DNA of 64,000 nt from Epiperipatus broadwayi (lineage: Eukaryota; Onychophora; Udeonychophora; Euonychophora; Peripatidae), in contig JAQFVV010012497.1 in NCBI GenBank assembly GCA_028023455.1, forward strand, positions 3,534,001-3,598,000, in the 5' to 3' direction. A program made the translations under genes and the position numbers. The notes beneath the pieces are model-generated. The model worked only from the letters and a program-made list of their open reading frames with translations. It was not told the DNA's origin and ran no database searches. Of the stretch, positions 1-11,999 are shown piece by piece (positions within the stretch are counted from its first letter, which is position 1; each line of letters opens with the position of its first letter).

Positions 1-898
1 TTTAACTAATGGGCTTTTCCAGGTAATTGTTTTCGAGAAACTTTTTAAAAAAATTGCATCAATTCTGACTGCTAAATTAAATATGAAAAATAATACATTT
101 CATATATGATTTTAAATACAATTTATATATAAAATAATTTTTAATGATTTGTCAGCAATCTCCTACACTGAAATATATTTATTTATCATTTGCGCATGCA
201 TACATATGAAAATAATATTAAGTATTTATTTATTAAGTACTTTTAGATTAAGATATATAAATATCCAAATTATTTATGTAAAATACTAAAGTAAAAGATA
301 TATACATTTTAATAAATATATATATACGTGTGTAAGGATGGGTTTGAACATAGTTATATGGTAGGAGATTGAATGTGGTCGTGAAGCAGGATCTGAGCAT
401 CAGATCATCTGCTTCACTATCAATGTATATTACTGAAAAGCTAAAATTAATAACTGAGGTGAAACTATAAGTTTATTATTAGTAAGCTTCTATTTTATGG
501 ACTTAGTGCTTTCAGGGCCTTTACGACTCCATAATCATAGTCCTTTTTACAGGCTGTTGATTCTATGCAAATGCATGCAAATTACAACATCCACCTTTTC
601 AAGACCATGAAGCATGTGTCTTTTCTGTTGATTGACATGGCATCGCTGGTGATATTTATTTACAGACAAAATTATAAATATTCCATATTTGAGTTCACAA
701 AGCCACTAAAAATTTGTTACTAAAAATTTGCATCATGTTTTATTAAAACAAATTTTCATTGGATTAAGCAAAAATAATCCAATATATTAAAATAACTTTC
801 TGTAGTTTAATTAGCCAAAAGTTCTCATTTATCAATTCATTCATACAATGATAATAACCAAATAAGTAATGTCCGTTTTATGAATATTTTGCATACTC
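1..898. other. AT-rich DNA without recognised feature
   Basis: No open frame of note and no recognisable RNA or transposon protein on either strand. A slightly more complex stretch lies around 355-620, but I could not match it to any family. Probably intergenic or intronic. Confidence 0.5.
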
Positions 899-1400
<502 letters not shown>

Positions 1401-4400
1401 GCTTACCAATCCAGCAATGAAGGAAATATAAGACAGATGTATCTTGTCTATTTATGTCTAAAATAAACTTTAAAATTTTTTAAATTAATTATTTATCATA
1501 CTTAGTTCTAATAATTTGCAAGCTCAAATTTAGAACTTACACATCTAAGCCAACTAAGAATGCTATAGATGTAAAGTAGAATTCCTCAATACCTTGATAA
1601 AACAATGTCAGTTAAAGCACTAATAAAATTTTACACATGCTTTATTAAACATACTATAACTACAAATTAAATCCATCTTCAATAATAAAAAATTAAGCAA
1701 AATCAAAGCATGATGGCATAGCTCATAAGATGCATCTACTTTTAAGGTATAATAAGGATTTAAGACTTTGTCACTAGTGAGAAAAATAATGAGAATGTGC
1801 ATCAGGGACAAAATACAAAATAGGATTACCTTAAAAATAGATCTTAAGCAACAATCCCTAAATATATGTTATGAACATATAAATACTAGCAAGACAATAA
1901 ATAATAAGAGAGAGAGAGAGAGAGACAATACTACATCCCTTTTGAAAAATAAGCTAGAAAAATAATGATAGAGACTAACACTACCATTGTTAAATAAACT
2001 GGCATATAAAAGCATTCCTAAAATTAGAAAAAGAATAAATCTAATAACTCTAACAAAAAATACATCAGCTAATGAATGTGAAATATGATAAATAATAATT
2101 AATGCCAAATAAAGTCATAAATAAATTATAGGAATATACATCCACTTATTCAGCTTACAGCATAATAATATATCTTCATAAATAAATTATTCATATTTAA
2201 AAAGGGAGTCACATATTATTTTAAAAACATTTTATGTGATAAAGTACTATTATAAGAACTTTAACTTCTAATATTTCAAAAATATAGCATATAACATGAA
2301 AATAATAATATGCACATAAATAAAGATAATATCATAATAGAAAGGAATTCAACATTTTACCATTAAATAAATAAATTAAATAATCTCATTCTGTTTCCTT
2401 TTTGAATCATTCCCCATTGAATTTGAATATGAAAAAGCATATTGGCAAGACATCTTGTCGACAGCAAATATATATATTATACAAGGCAATATTACTATGA
2501 TATTAAAATCTATAGTATAACTATTAAATGTTGAGCACATTTCTTTTGGATATCCTTAATAAATCTTAAATATTTCTGCTACCAAGTACAGGATAAATTT
2601 ACAGCCATTCATTAAATACATTCGTGGATTTAAATCATAATAAATGTTCATAATACTCCAGTAAATATAACTCAAGTCCTGGAAATTAGGTTTTAAATTA
2701 ATCCATTATACAAATAATTTAAATTTGTGATGGCAATGTAGATATTGTATAATAAAGTACTTCTAATAAAGAATGTTTATCAAATGTGATTAAATATTTA
2801 CAGGAAAAAATAATTAATTGTAACATCTTATTGATGGCAGCAGTTTCCATAGTATCACACAGAGGGAAGAATTAATTTGCAGGTTTTAAATATTTTTGCA
2901 GGCATTTATTAATCTTTAAATATAAAAGTTATTTAAATTTCTTAAATATAATGTCATTTTGCAGGTATCTTTATATTTCTAAAAGTTTATCATGTGAAAC
3001 ATTATTAAATTTCACATATTATTTAATAACAGTTCATTGTATGTGATTTTCCTTGTTATCCCTCTTTTAGAGAAAATGTTTTATGTTTTTTTCTCTTTCA
3101 GGGAGAGAAATGGAAATAGTTACAATAAGTACATTAATTTCATGCTGTTTTTACAACAATAATAATGTAATGTCTTTTATTTAGTACAGCACAATACAAT
3201 TTAACTTTTTCTTTGTAGATTTAAATCATTATTAAACATTGGGCTATATCAATAAAGTTTTTATCCAGAATTACAGTTTATTCCCACAGGAGATAATTTT
3301 GACATAAATGAATACTTTTAAAGAAAATATGAAGAAATGATTAATATTTTCTATAATGTTTTGCCAATAGGATAATCAACAATTCAGTGGCAATTTTAAT
3401 TATAATGCAGCTATTCTGTTGTACTTGGAAATTTACAAAGATTTTAAAATCATGATAATGATAACAAGAATCATTTTTGAAGTTTTTTAACGCAGTAAAT
3501 TTTAAAAATTAATATTCTAAACATTATAACAATGACATATATTATCATTAAACTGGAAAATATAGAAACTTCAATTCTCTTGGTGTTTTCAGTTCAAGTT
3601 AGTTTTAAATTATCCTACCATACTCAGAAAAATAACAAGTTTAAGATGGAACTTTTTTAAATTTTAGAAAAGGTTTAGAATTCAACTGCTATAAACAAAA
3701 ATAAAATTAAAACTGATTGAGGACTTGATCAGGTGACAATCTTACCTATTTGTATTACTGGTCACATGACTATTTTACCAGATTGTTTATTAACTTTTTA
3801 ACCTACAACCTCTTCCCTGATTAGTTTGACTCTTTGACTTATTTATCAAAAGAGAAGGTTGTTAATCAAAAATTATCTAATTAAATTTTTAATTTTACAA
3901 TAAATCAATGTTTTTCTAGACACTTATTAATTAATTAAAACACTTCCTGGTTGAATCCAAACAATTAATTAAAACTACAAATGACCAGGATAAAATAAAA
4001 ATATTACATAATTAAAAATTTAGGTTACATCTTTAATAAAGCCAATATTAATACAAATTAATACATTTATTTATTAGTGTTTTAAATCTAAACATGTATT
4101 TCATAATAAATTTTAAGATTATTTTAAAGAATATTTTAAAACAATATTAAATTAATATTTATTCATTTACTCAATATTCATTTATTTATTACTTCAAAAT
4201 TCTATCTTTAATTATTAGCTTTATTAAACTCTTTCTATTTAAATAATTTAAAATATTCAACTAAATTTTATGTTTTAACATTAAAATGATGTAAAATATT
4301 ATAGCTTTAGTTTTAAACACCAGCAAAACAAAAATATAGAATTTGAACATGGTTTCTCAACCTTAAAAAATAATATAAGCTTTTTAAAACATTTTAACAA

Positions 4401-5364
4401 TCTAACTAAAACTAAATTAGCACTGTTAACTTTAAATTGCATTGTTTATCATTGACATTATCAGCTATTTAAATATTTAAAGACTTTTAACATCTTAAAC
4501 ATTAATTTAAGTTAAAACTCTTATTATTTAACAGACAAAATACTGTAATTGCAGCTCTTGTGTAAAATTATGACATTATAGCATATTAGCAGAAATTTAT
4601 TCACAACAAAATTAAGCTATATATATTGTTTGTGTCTTGGCACAAACATTTGACTTAACATTTAGCTTCTGCCAAAGCTAAAGGTTATAATATGTATATA
4701 TGTCATTACTGTAGACATATTCTTTGTAATGGTTGCAGAAATATCTTATATGCATTTTGCTTTGTAATTTCAGACAATAAGAAATGTTAATCCATCAGCA
4801 ATATATTGGCAAAGGGTTGACTAATAAATAGAACATAGTTTAAGCTAGCACAAATTGTTCATTTTTTTTTTTTTCTTCCAGAGATATATCGAGAAGAGTG
4901 TTTAGACAATTACCTCTGGAATTAAGATAAAGATGATAACAAAACATATTAATTGTATATTCCAATATTAAAAATTATGATTTTTTCCCACATAAGTTCC
5001 TGCAACTAACTTTTATATATTCATCATGTTCTCTATGTCTGTGCAACTCAAATTTAAAAAACATGCTCTGTATAATATTTGTTATTTATCAATAGATATT
5101 ACAAAATTGTATAGACCTTGATTTGTTAATATTACAATTAATTATCATTTTGCAGACCAAAATAATGGTATTATACCTAGACTATACTTTTATAATTAAA
5201 AGATTTTTTTTTATTTTTGTACAAAGTGATTCCTAAATGTATTTAAATACCTAAAAAAAAATGAAATTTAAAACAACTTAACTGAAAGATAATCTATCTC
5301 ATCATACTTTATTCATAATAGGTTTACCATTAGGTAGATCTTTTTTCATTATTTTTCTAAAAAG
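1401..5364. other. AT-rich DNA without recognised gene
   Basis: Nearly four kilobases of AT-rich sequence with a short GA microsatellite at about 1908-1925. Two places look like splice acceptors with good pyrimidine tracts (AG at 3100-3101 and at 4880-4881). The frames that follow are only about 15-20 codons long and no supporting donor or homology is visible. I see no gene. Confidence 0.5.
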
Positions 5365-8290
5365 ATGTTTAATCCTAGAAAGAAAGATGATCAATGTACT
5401 AACTGTGATCTGGAAATGGACCGCCCGGAACACCAAGCCAGGCATAGAAATAGGTCAAGCTTTTCTGGTCCAAGAGGATATGTCAAAAACATAAAAGAAC
5501 CACCTGACAAAAGTTATGGGGGTTTAAAGTGTATATTAACTGAACGGATTTTTTTGAGAAAAAAAAAGAGAAGATTTATTATACAGTGATTATGATAACG
5601 CAAAATAACCTTAATAAAATAAAATATATATTTTTTAAAGTTAATAACAGAAGTGAAATAAAGTAGAATTTTTTTCTTATAATTAATATACTCATTAATG
5701 AAATGGAGTTAAATAAGTAAGATAAAATAATTTTTTGAGAATCAAAATATAGTGATAAAATAGTAAATAAGTTGAATAAAGCATATAATAAATAAAATAA
5801 AATCTATAATAAAATAAATAAAAAAATGTAAAATAAGCATTCGGGTAAGTATAGATTGTGTATAGGTAATTAGAGCCATGAATATAGATCCAGATAAAGG
5901 TTGATAAAGATTAATTGAAGGCTGTTGCTGTGTGAACTTTAAACTCATAATGAAATAAATGGGAGGGATCGTTCGATAGGATGAGGATCCAGTAGAAAGT
6001 TCTGAGCCCATCCAACATGCTTGGAGAGGTAGTCCCAGTCTCTTATCTAAAAATGTGCACCTTGGAAAATAGATCCAGATAAACCACAAATTAGTTTTGT
6101 GGGAAGGAAAAATCCCAACATATATAGTTATAATAAATCTTGTTTTAGCATAAGCTGAATGGTCAGTGGATGAATACTGTCATTCGTAGTGACCCCATTT
6201 TATCTTCTAGGATGCAAATCCATTGGAGAAAGTCATGGGCTCATTTAATTGATTGGTAGAGAAATTCCAGCATAGAAATTAAGGTTGTTTTTTTTGTTAT
6301 TGCGTAAGTCAAATATAAACCGGATATTGTCTGTCATTTGCAGCATTCACCCTCTTCATACACATAGGAAAGATGCATGTTGCTCCTTGTGGTCATCACA
6401 TATGACATAATTCATTGCAAGTCAACATAGAATATGGCCTGGTCAGATAGAGCAGTGTAAGAAAAGTCATCATTTGTAGTTTTGTTGATCTGTATACAAT
6501 TGGACCCTTACAGTATAAAAACATTAAATAAGTAAATAAATAAAAATGAAAAAAATCAAATTGAAAAGTTGAAAATAAAAGGTCAGAGCTAAAATGGGTG
6601 AAATTTATGCATGGGGGAGGGTGATGTACCATTAGTGATTATATATGTTACAAACATACATATATAGCATTATGTGTTTCATATTTTTTAAAATATATAT
6701 ATTAGTTTTAAGATTTTAAAATATAATTTTCCGAAATAAAAAGATTTAAAATTTATTCTCCCCTTTTTAAAATAGTTAAATAATGTATCTAAAAATAAAC
6801 AAGTATAAAATATTAAAATAAAATTTGTTATAAAAGAAACGTTTGTGAAAATATCTCATCGGCTTTGGAATGCAATCAAGTTTGCAAGATTCATGGACAA
6901 TAAGATATTAGATTAATCTAAGCAAAAGATTAGATTAATATGGAATGTAAAAATCAATTAATTAAAGAAATGTAAAATTAGAAGACAGATTCAAGTTAAA
7001 TGAGAGAGAGGGATGTATAAGGTCATCACCATCTATTGTTATTCATTCCAGTTTTCATTTTGTGCATTACAATATTCATTGCACCAGAGATCCAGAAGTC
7101 TAAGGGCAGAATAAAGCCATTCAGTATTGTTGCAGAAAATGTCATTGTAGAAGCAGCATATCTAGCAAAAATGCATTACTAGATCATCTTTAGAAGTGTT
7201 TGAATGAGTTTCAAGCCCCCAAATCACCAAAAATCAACTGTCCATGCTTGAACCTTTGGTGAAGATCTAATACCAAAATGGAAAAATAGACACTACCAAA
7301 AACTCTCTCTCTCTCTCAATGTCAAGACAAAGAATGGAAACATGCCCTGAAAACATCGATGGAGACCAAAAAGCCAACTGATTGGAATTGATAATCATGA
7401 AAACCTAGGTAAAGACATTTTGATACTTGCCTATAGACATTTTATTTTTATCTTATAAGAACTTTAACAAAGAACTATTATAACTATATCCTAAAGTAAT
7501 CATTTAAAATTTTCTTATGTAAAATGTATTATTGTTACAGTGTGAAATATGTGTGCATAAATAAATATTAATAATTCTTTTCATGTGTTAAGTTAAATGC
7601 GTTGGACCCTGAGACAGGGTGTGAGCTAGTCATAAAATATTTCAAGTGATGGATTATGTGCCTGTCATTCAAAGCATGATGACTATATGACCTATGGTTA
7701 GCTGGCACCTGAGGTTGATCCTCAAAACAAATAAAATGCTTTGGATGGCAGGGTTTTGAATCCATCAGTCGAGGTGGGCCATGGTCTGGAAATGTGATCA
7801 TGTTATGCTTTGCATAGTTCAATCTGATCATGGGTATCATTGATGGCTCTGCTACCAATAGTATTCTTCCCTCTGCTTGAAGGGCTGGTTCATTCCTATG
7901 TATTTTTTTTTAATTATTATAAAAGGTGTTTAAATCCAATTAAATAAGCTTTTTCTTTTCTCAGATCCAGTTCAATATATAAGCAATCTCTCAGAGAATA
8001 TTCATTTTTGGTTTAGAAATACTTTCTTTTTACATTCAATAATATACTGAAATGTTGATATTTTTGTAGCTTTTTCTAAAATAAAGCCAGTTTTTTTAAA
8101 TCATTTAATTATTTTGAACTTCTGTTTTAGAAATTATTAAAAAGTTTCATGTTTAAATTTTCTTATATGAAACTTCTTGTTATCCGATATTAATATGCCA
8201 TTTAAATAAAACAGTTTTAAAATATTTAATTACACCAAGTGATTTTCTTCCATTTATAAATGAAGATTAAACAATAATATATAATAAATG
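5365..8290. other. Unassigned moderately complex DNA, possibly old repeats
   Basis: Segments at about 5365-5590, 5860-6250, 7030-7330 and 7570-7880 have higher GC and more varied sequence than their surroundings. They hold open frames of 74-115 codons, on + at 5365-5589 and on - at 5742-6089 and 7568-7858. None contains a domain or motif I recognise, and composition shifts like these are common in old transposon copies. A CT microsatellite lies at about 7303-7318. I do not call genes here. Confidence 0.4.
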
Positions 8291-8924
8291 TTATCAAATC
8301 CAGGTGTGGTGTGTGTGGGTTTTAGGATTTGTGCTCAATCTAGTGATGAGATCCATAGGTGGCACATAGTGGAATGATCTCAGAAATGAGGGTTAACTGT
8401 GAATCATCAATAAACCATACCCAACCAAGAGTGCCTCTGCTACCTTGAGATGTTAGTTTATCAAAGGCTAAATATTGCTTTTAATATTAACACCATTCAT
8501 CTTTAGCCAGTTAGTGTAAAGCCTGGCCATTATGAGCATCTCATATTATTATTCTCTATACTAACTATGTCAGTGAGACTGTGTGCTTGTGCCACCATTT
8601 TTCCATCAATTACATGAACTGCACTTCTGAATCTAATTCCCTTTTTTGTTGTTTTGTTTCAAGCACTTAAAAATTAAGATAGCAGTGACAGGGACAGATT
8701 TAGTAAAGTAGTAATCTTTGATTGAAATAGGACAATTACTAATAAATCAGGTTAGAGTTGGATTTGGGACAAAAAATTCAGATCAGCAAAGGCTCAATGT
8801 TTAGCAGAGACCTGTTTAGACAGATATATTTAGGCATCCCTTCCTACCACAAAAATTGAAGTAAGCTAAAACAAAGTAGTCTAAAGACAACCTGCATCAA
8901 AAGTCTGACTAAATTGTTATGTCA

Positions 8925-9060
8925 CATGATCACCTTTTCTTATGTTTGGTCAAGCTGTTAAAACAGGAAAACTCTCCATACAGTAGTGCCACACAGTGCA
9001 AGCCAGAGTAATCAATTGATGCCAGAGTTATGTCTGGTGGAAAACTCAATTAGTGGTAGT
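8925..9060. repeat. Copy of the inverted-repeat family also found at 16.8-17.0 kb
   Basis: The sequence from the motif caagctgttaaaacag through cagtagtgccac and agtgcaagcc..agtaatca matches the arms of the inverted repeat at 16,820-17,070, read on the opposite strand of its right arm. Similarity is roughly 75-80% by eye over about 100 bp. Because the second locus lies next to Penelope-like endonuclease remains and contains a hammerhead-like core, this copy may be a fragment of the same retroelement's terminal repeat. It has no coding content. Confidence 0.65.
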
Positions 9061-9299
9061 ATTAAAAATAAACATAGTTTATTTTTCTAAATATATGAGC
9101 ATGGAATGGGTGAACTCTTCAAGATTTGAATGGAAAACTTTTGTAGTTAAGAAACTGTCAAAATTTAGGATTGATGTGATTACTTTTAATGAAAATTATC
9201 TCCCAAATGAAGAAAGTTTAATAAAACAATAGAATGTTTACAAGTTTTTTTTTTTTTTTTGGAAGTGCAGATCAATCAGTGAGTATCTTCTAATCTTGG

Positions 9300-10940
9300 A
9301 ATTTCTCAAGGTATCAGTAAAAATCTAATAATATTTATGCTAGGCCTGCTTATTTTAATAGTACATAATCTCAACATAGTATTTAGAGAATTTAGAAGAA
9401 AAAAGAGGCTTTTTTCTTTGCTAAGCAGCATTATTTCAGCAATACCAGGATCAATATTTTTCTTGGAGACTTTAATGGACATAAACTTAACCGATCTACT
9501 GTTATTGAATTTTTTAACAAAACATGAATTGACTATTGCAAATATTTTATTTTAATAGAAACATCACTATAAAGAAATATGTATGTGTTCATACTCAAAC
9601 ACTAGTTTTTAATATTTAATTATAGTTAGGAATCAGAATACAATACTGTAGTTCATATTAAGTGCAGATTGTTGGAATATCATAAATTTGTATGCTCCAA
9701 GATGCCTCATTATAAAATAATCTTATTCCAACTATATTCACAAAAACATTGGTGTTCATTCTTTAGAAACATCTACCTATTCATGTTAAATTTTAACAAC
9801 TATTAAATACCAAAATTGCCTAATTGGTCTTTCAGGACTGGCATCTTACTGAGACATACAATTCTCTTAAGACGTATTATGGATGCTAGTAAATCTACTT
9901 TTCTTTTAATACATTGAAAGCAATAAATGGAACTGAGAAATAAAAATCTATTAATTGTACTCCTTTATATAATGACAATAATATTAGAAACATACAGATG
10001 AAGTATTTTGATTAACTTTTGAAATAGTATGAACAGTTATCCATCTTAAATAAAGGTAAAATAGCTTTTTGTAATTTTAAAAATAAAGAGGCTGCTTTTT
10101 CTGATGATATACCTGAAGAAGTTTTAAAATGTGGTGATGATATGTTGATTTCAAAAGTACAAGTTGCTTTTAGTTATAGGAGTTTGACTATCAGAAACTC
10201 AGTATCATTTTAGAGAATCAAGAAGCTCCATAGACATTGTATTTGTTGCTATAAAAATGTGGGTGAGTGGTTGTTAAAAACAAAGAAATGATTTATTATC
10301 TTTATTGATTTGGTCAAAGCATTTGACTCAATTAATTAAACGAACCTGTGACACTGCTAAAATTCGTTAATTCTCCACCAGCAATTATTATACAGCTTCT
10401 AACATGATCGAATAACAAAAAGTATTATTATTCCACGTGAAAAATCTGAAATATTTGAAATGAAAGTTGCTGTTAATCAAAGATGTATATTAGTTCAACT
10501 TTGTTTTCAATTGTTATGATAATAGTTTTTGGAATTGTTATAGATAATGTAATGAATCAGGAATCAAGAGGTAATGCAGATTTGATGATGATATTTTTAA
10601 TGTAAATTAAATTAAAAACAAACTTTTTTTTTGGTTTCTGTATGTAGCATGCTGATGCTTGTGCTATTTTTGCCAGTTCAAAATATAATTTACACTATTT
10701 TAATATTTTGAATGTAACATATAAAGACTGAATTATTAATTAATGTTCAAAAAACTCATGTTCTTTATAAGCCAGTAACAGAAGAAAAAATCTTCAGAAA
10801 TTTTTAGCTTGATTGATTATCAGCTTGAGAATATAATAAATCAATTTAAATATATTCATAGTTATTTAAGTATAAAATTGACATTTTCATTTAAGAATAT
10901 CTGCAAAATTCTAAAAACATGATGGCATGATTGTAAGATG
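9300..10940 (+). mobile_element. Decayed APE-type non-LTR retrotransposon (LINE), endonuclease and reverse transcriptase remnants
   Basis: A degraded LINE readable only in short frame-shifted pieces. At about 9437-9555 the end of an APE endonuclease is recognisable (LLLLNFLTKHELTIANILF). At 10085-10171 the frame reads IPEEVLKCGDDMLISK, the conserved entry to the reverse transcriptase. Box A follows at 10301-10336 (FIDLVKAFDSIN), then NQRC..VQLCFQ at about 10472-10510, corresponding to the usual GCVLAPTLFS block. The catalytic YADD region survives as ADACAIFASS at about 10650-10682, so the second Asp of the catalytic pair is changed. Stops and frameshifts occur throughout. It belongs to the same family as the element at 38.3-39.8 kb. 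The clade (jockey-, L2- or CR1-like) cannot be settled by eye. Confidence 0.85.
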
Positions 10941-10974
10941 GTCACTCTTGTGGTTCACATATCAGTTTGTATAG

Positions 10975-11300
10975 TCATTGCAAGTGATTCTGAAGATGAT
11001 GTGGTTATTTTTGCAAATAATGCTTCAGAGATTCAGGAAAAGTTGCAAGAATCATCAGATGAAACTAAGAAAGTAGGAGTAAAGTAAATATTAAAAAGAT
11101 TAAACTAATATACAATACATTTTCTCAGAAGAAAATAAAAATTGATAACCAGGAATTTAGAAATAGTTAATAACTACTGTGTTTTCTGAAAATAAGATCT
11201 AATGAGAAAATAAGCCTTAACATGATTTTTCACAATACTTATAATGTAAACCCTACCCTAAATATATGATCTAGTTAAGATCATCAAACACATAGACCGT
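10975..11300 (+). mobile_element. RTE-type LINE fragment (reverse transcriptase YADD region onward)
   Basis: The frame starting near 10990 reads DDVVIFANNASEIQEK followed by LQES..ETKKVGVK. This is the block just after the catalytic aspartates of RTE-type reverse transcriptases, where the usual form is FADDVVLFA. It continues with KIKIDNQEF at about 11135-11160, matching the downstream part of the same domain. This differs from the equivalent part of the LINE immediately upstream, so it is a separate element that abuts or was inserted into that LINE's 3' end. It is truncated at the 5' side and broken by stops. Confidence 0.75.
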
Positions 11301-11743
11301 CAATGGATATATTAAATTATAAAGTAATGAATGTATAAATAAATAACATTATTGACATTAATGCTTTAAATAAATGGTAATACAAATTATATGGTTCTTT
11401 TGTATTTTCCTATTGACACAAATATAGAGAAACAATTTATGTAACACAAACCAGTATCTTGGACAATTTATAATTTCATTTATATATTTTTAGGTAATTA
11501 TTTTATTTATATTTAATACTTAGATTCAGAATGCTTGATTTAGTTTTAAAGCTTTTAAATATTAAGATAAAAAAAAATTAGTTTGATTTCTTAAACATTT
11601 TTTTTTCCCTAAAAGATTTTATTAAAATAACAAAGGTGATTTTAATAATCAAATTTAGCTTAAGCTAAATTATAATAGTAATAATAACAAGTCAGATGTC
11701 ACATGACTTATATATAGCTTGCACTTACAAATATGTAAAATTA

Positions 11744-11920
11744 AGAGCGTGCTAATAGCTCTAAACAAGCTTTTTTTTTATTTATGATAAATGCTACTAC
11801 AAGAGAAGGCATTCAAATCATTTTTATCTTGGATTGTCCCCATCCCCAGACCGGTTTCGACCTATGGGTCTCTTCAGTGAGGAGTTGGGACATTAGATTT
11901 AAAAAAACAACTCAAGCAAA
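11744..11920 (-). mobile_element. Hammerhead-bearing retroelement fragment
   Basis: Read on the - strand, this fragment carries the hammerhead ribozyme at 11836-11891, then the segment gattYgaatgcc..gcatttatca..aagcttgtttagagct. That tail matches the ends of the arms of the 28,638-29,200 insertion and the repeats at 19.7-20.0 kb. No protein is encoded. The shared ribozyme-plus-tail layout marks one repeat family, plausibly the terminal repeat of a Penelope-like element or a non-autonomous derivative. Confidence 0.75.
11836..11891 (-). ncRNA. Type I hammerhead ribozyme (intact-looking core)
   Basis: On the - strand the order is: stem I 5' side (gtccc, internal loop aac, tcctca); core CTGAAGA (plus coordinates 11871-11877); stem II GACC-CATA-GGTC (11859-11870); GAAA (11855-11858); CCGG; and the cleavage triplet GTC (11849-11851). 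The stem I 3' side follows (tgggga, loop tg, gggac; 11836-11848). Stem I forms six inner pairs (one T-G) and five outer pairs around an internal loop, and stem II four perfect pairs. CTGAAGA fits the consensus CUGANGA. Stem III is only the self-complementary CCGG, so a monomer would fold poorly; short palindromic stem III is typical of hammerheads that work as dimers in Penelope-like elements and retrozymes. Cleavage would fall between 11849 and 11848. Confidence 0.85.
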
Positions 11921-11999
11921 GCATTTATCTTTCTCCTAAAGAAAAGTTTTTAAAAAGAATACTCAAGCAGGGCTATTACAGGTGATTTGAAAATAGTTT

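Noticed and set aside
3102-3165. Possible exon after ttctctttcag
   Set aside because: The short frame is within chance expectation for AT-rich DNA and has no other support.
4882-4930. Possible exon after a T-rich acceptor
   Set aside because: Two frames are open for only 13-15 codons, with no donor, homology or phase partner.
8990-9055. Hammerhead-like reading ttgatg..ccaga..tctgg..ggaaaac
   Set aside because: The core is incomplete and no cleavage triplet or stem I pairing could be found, so it is not called as a ribozyme.
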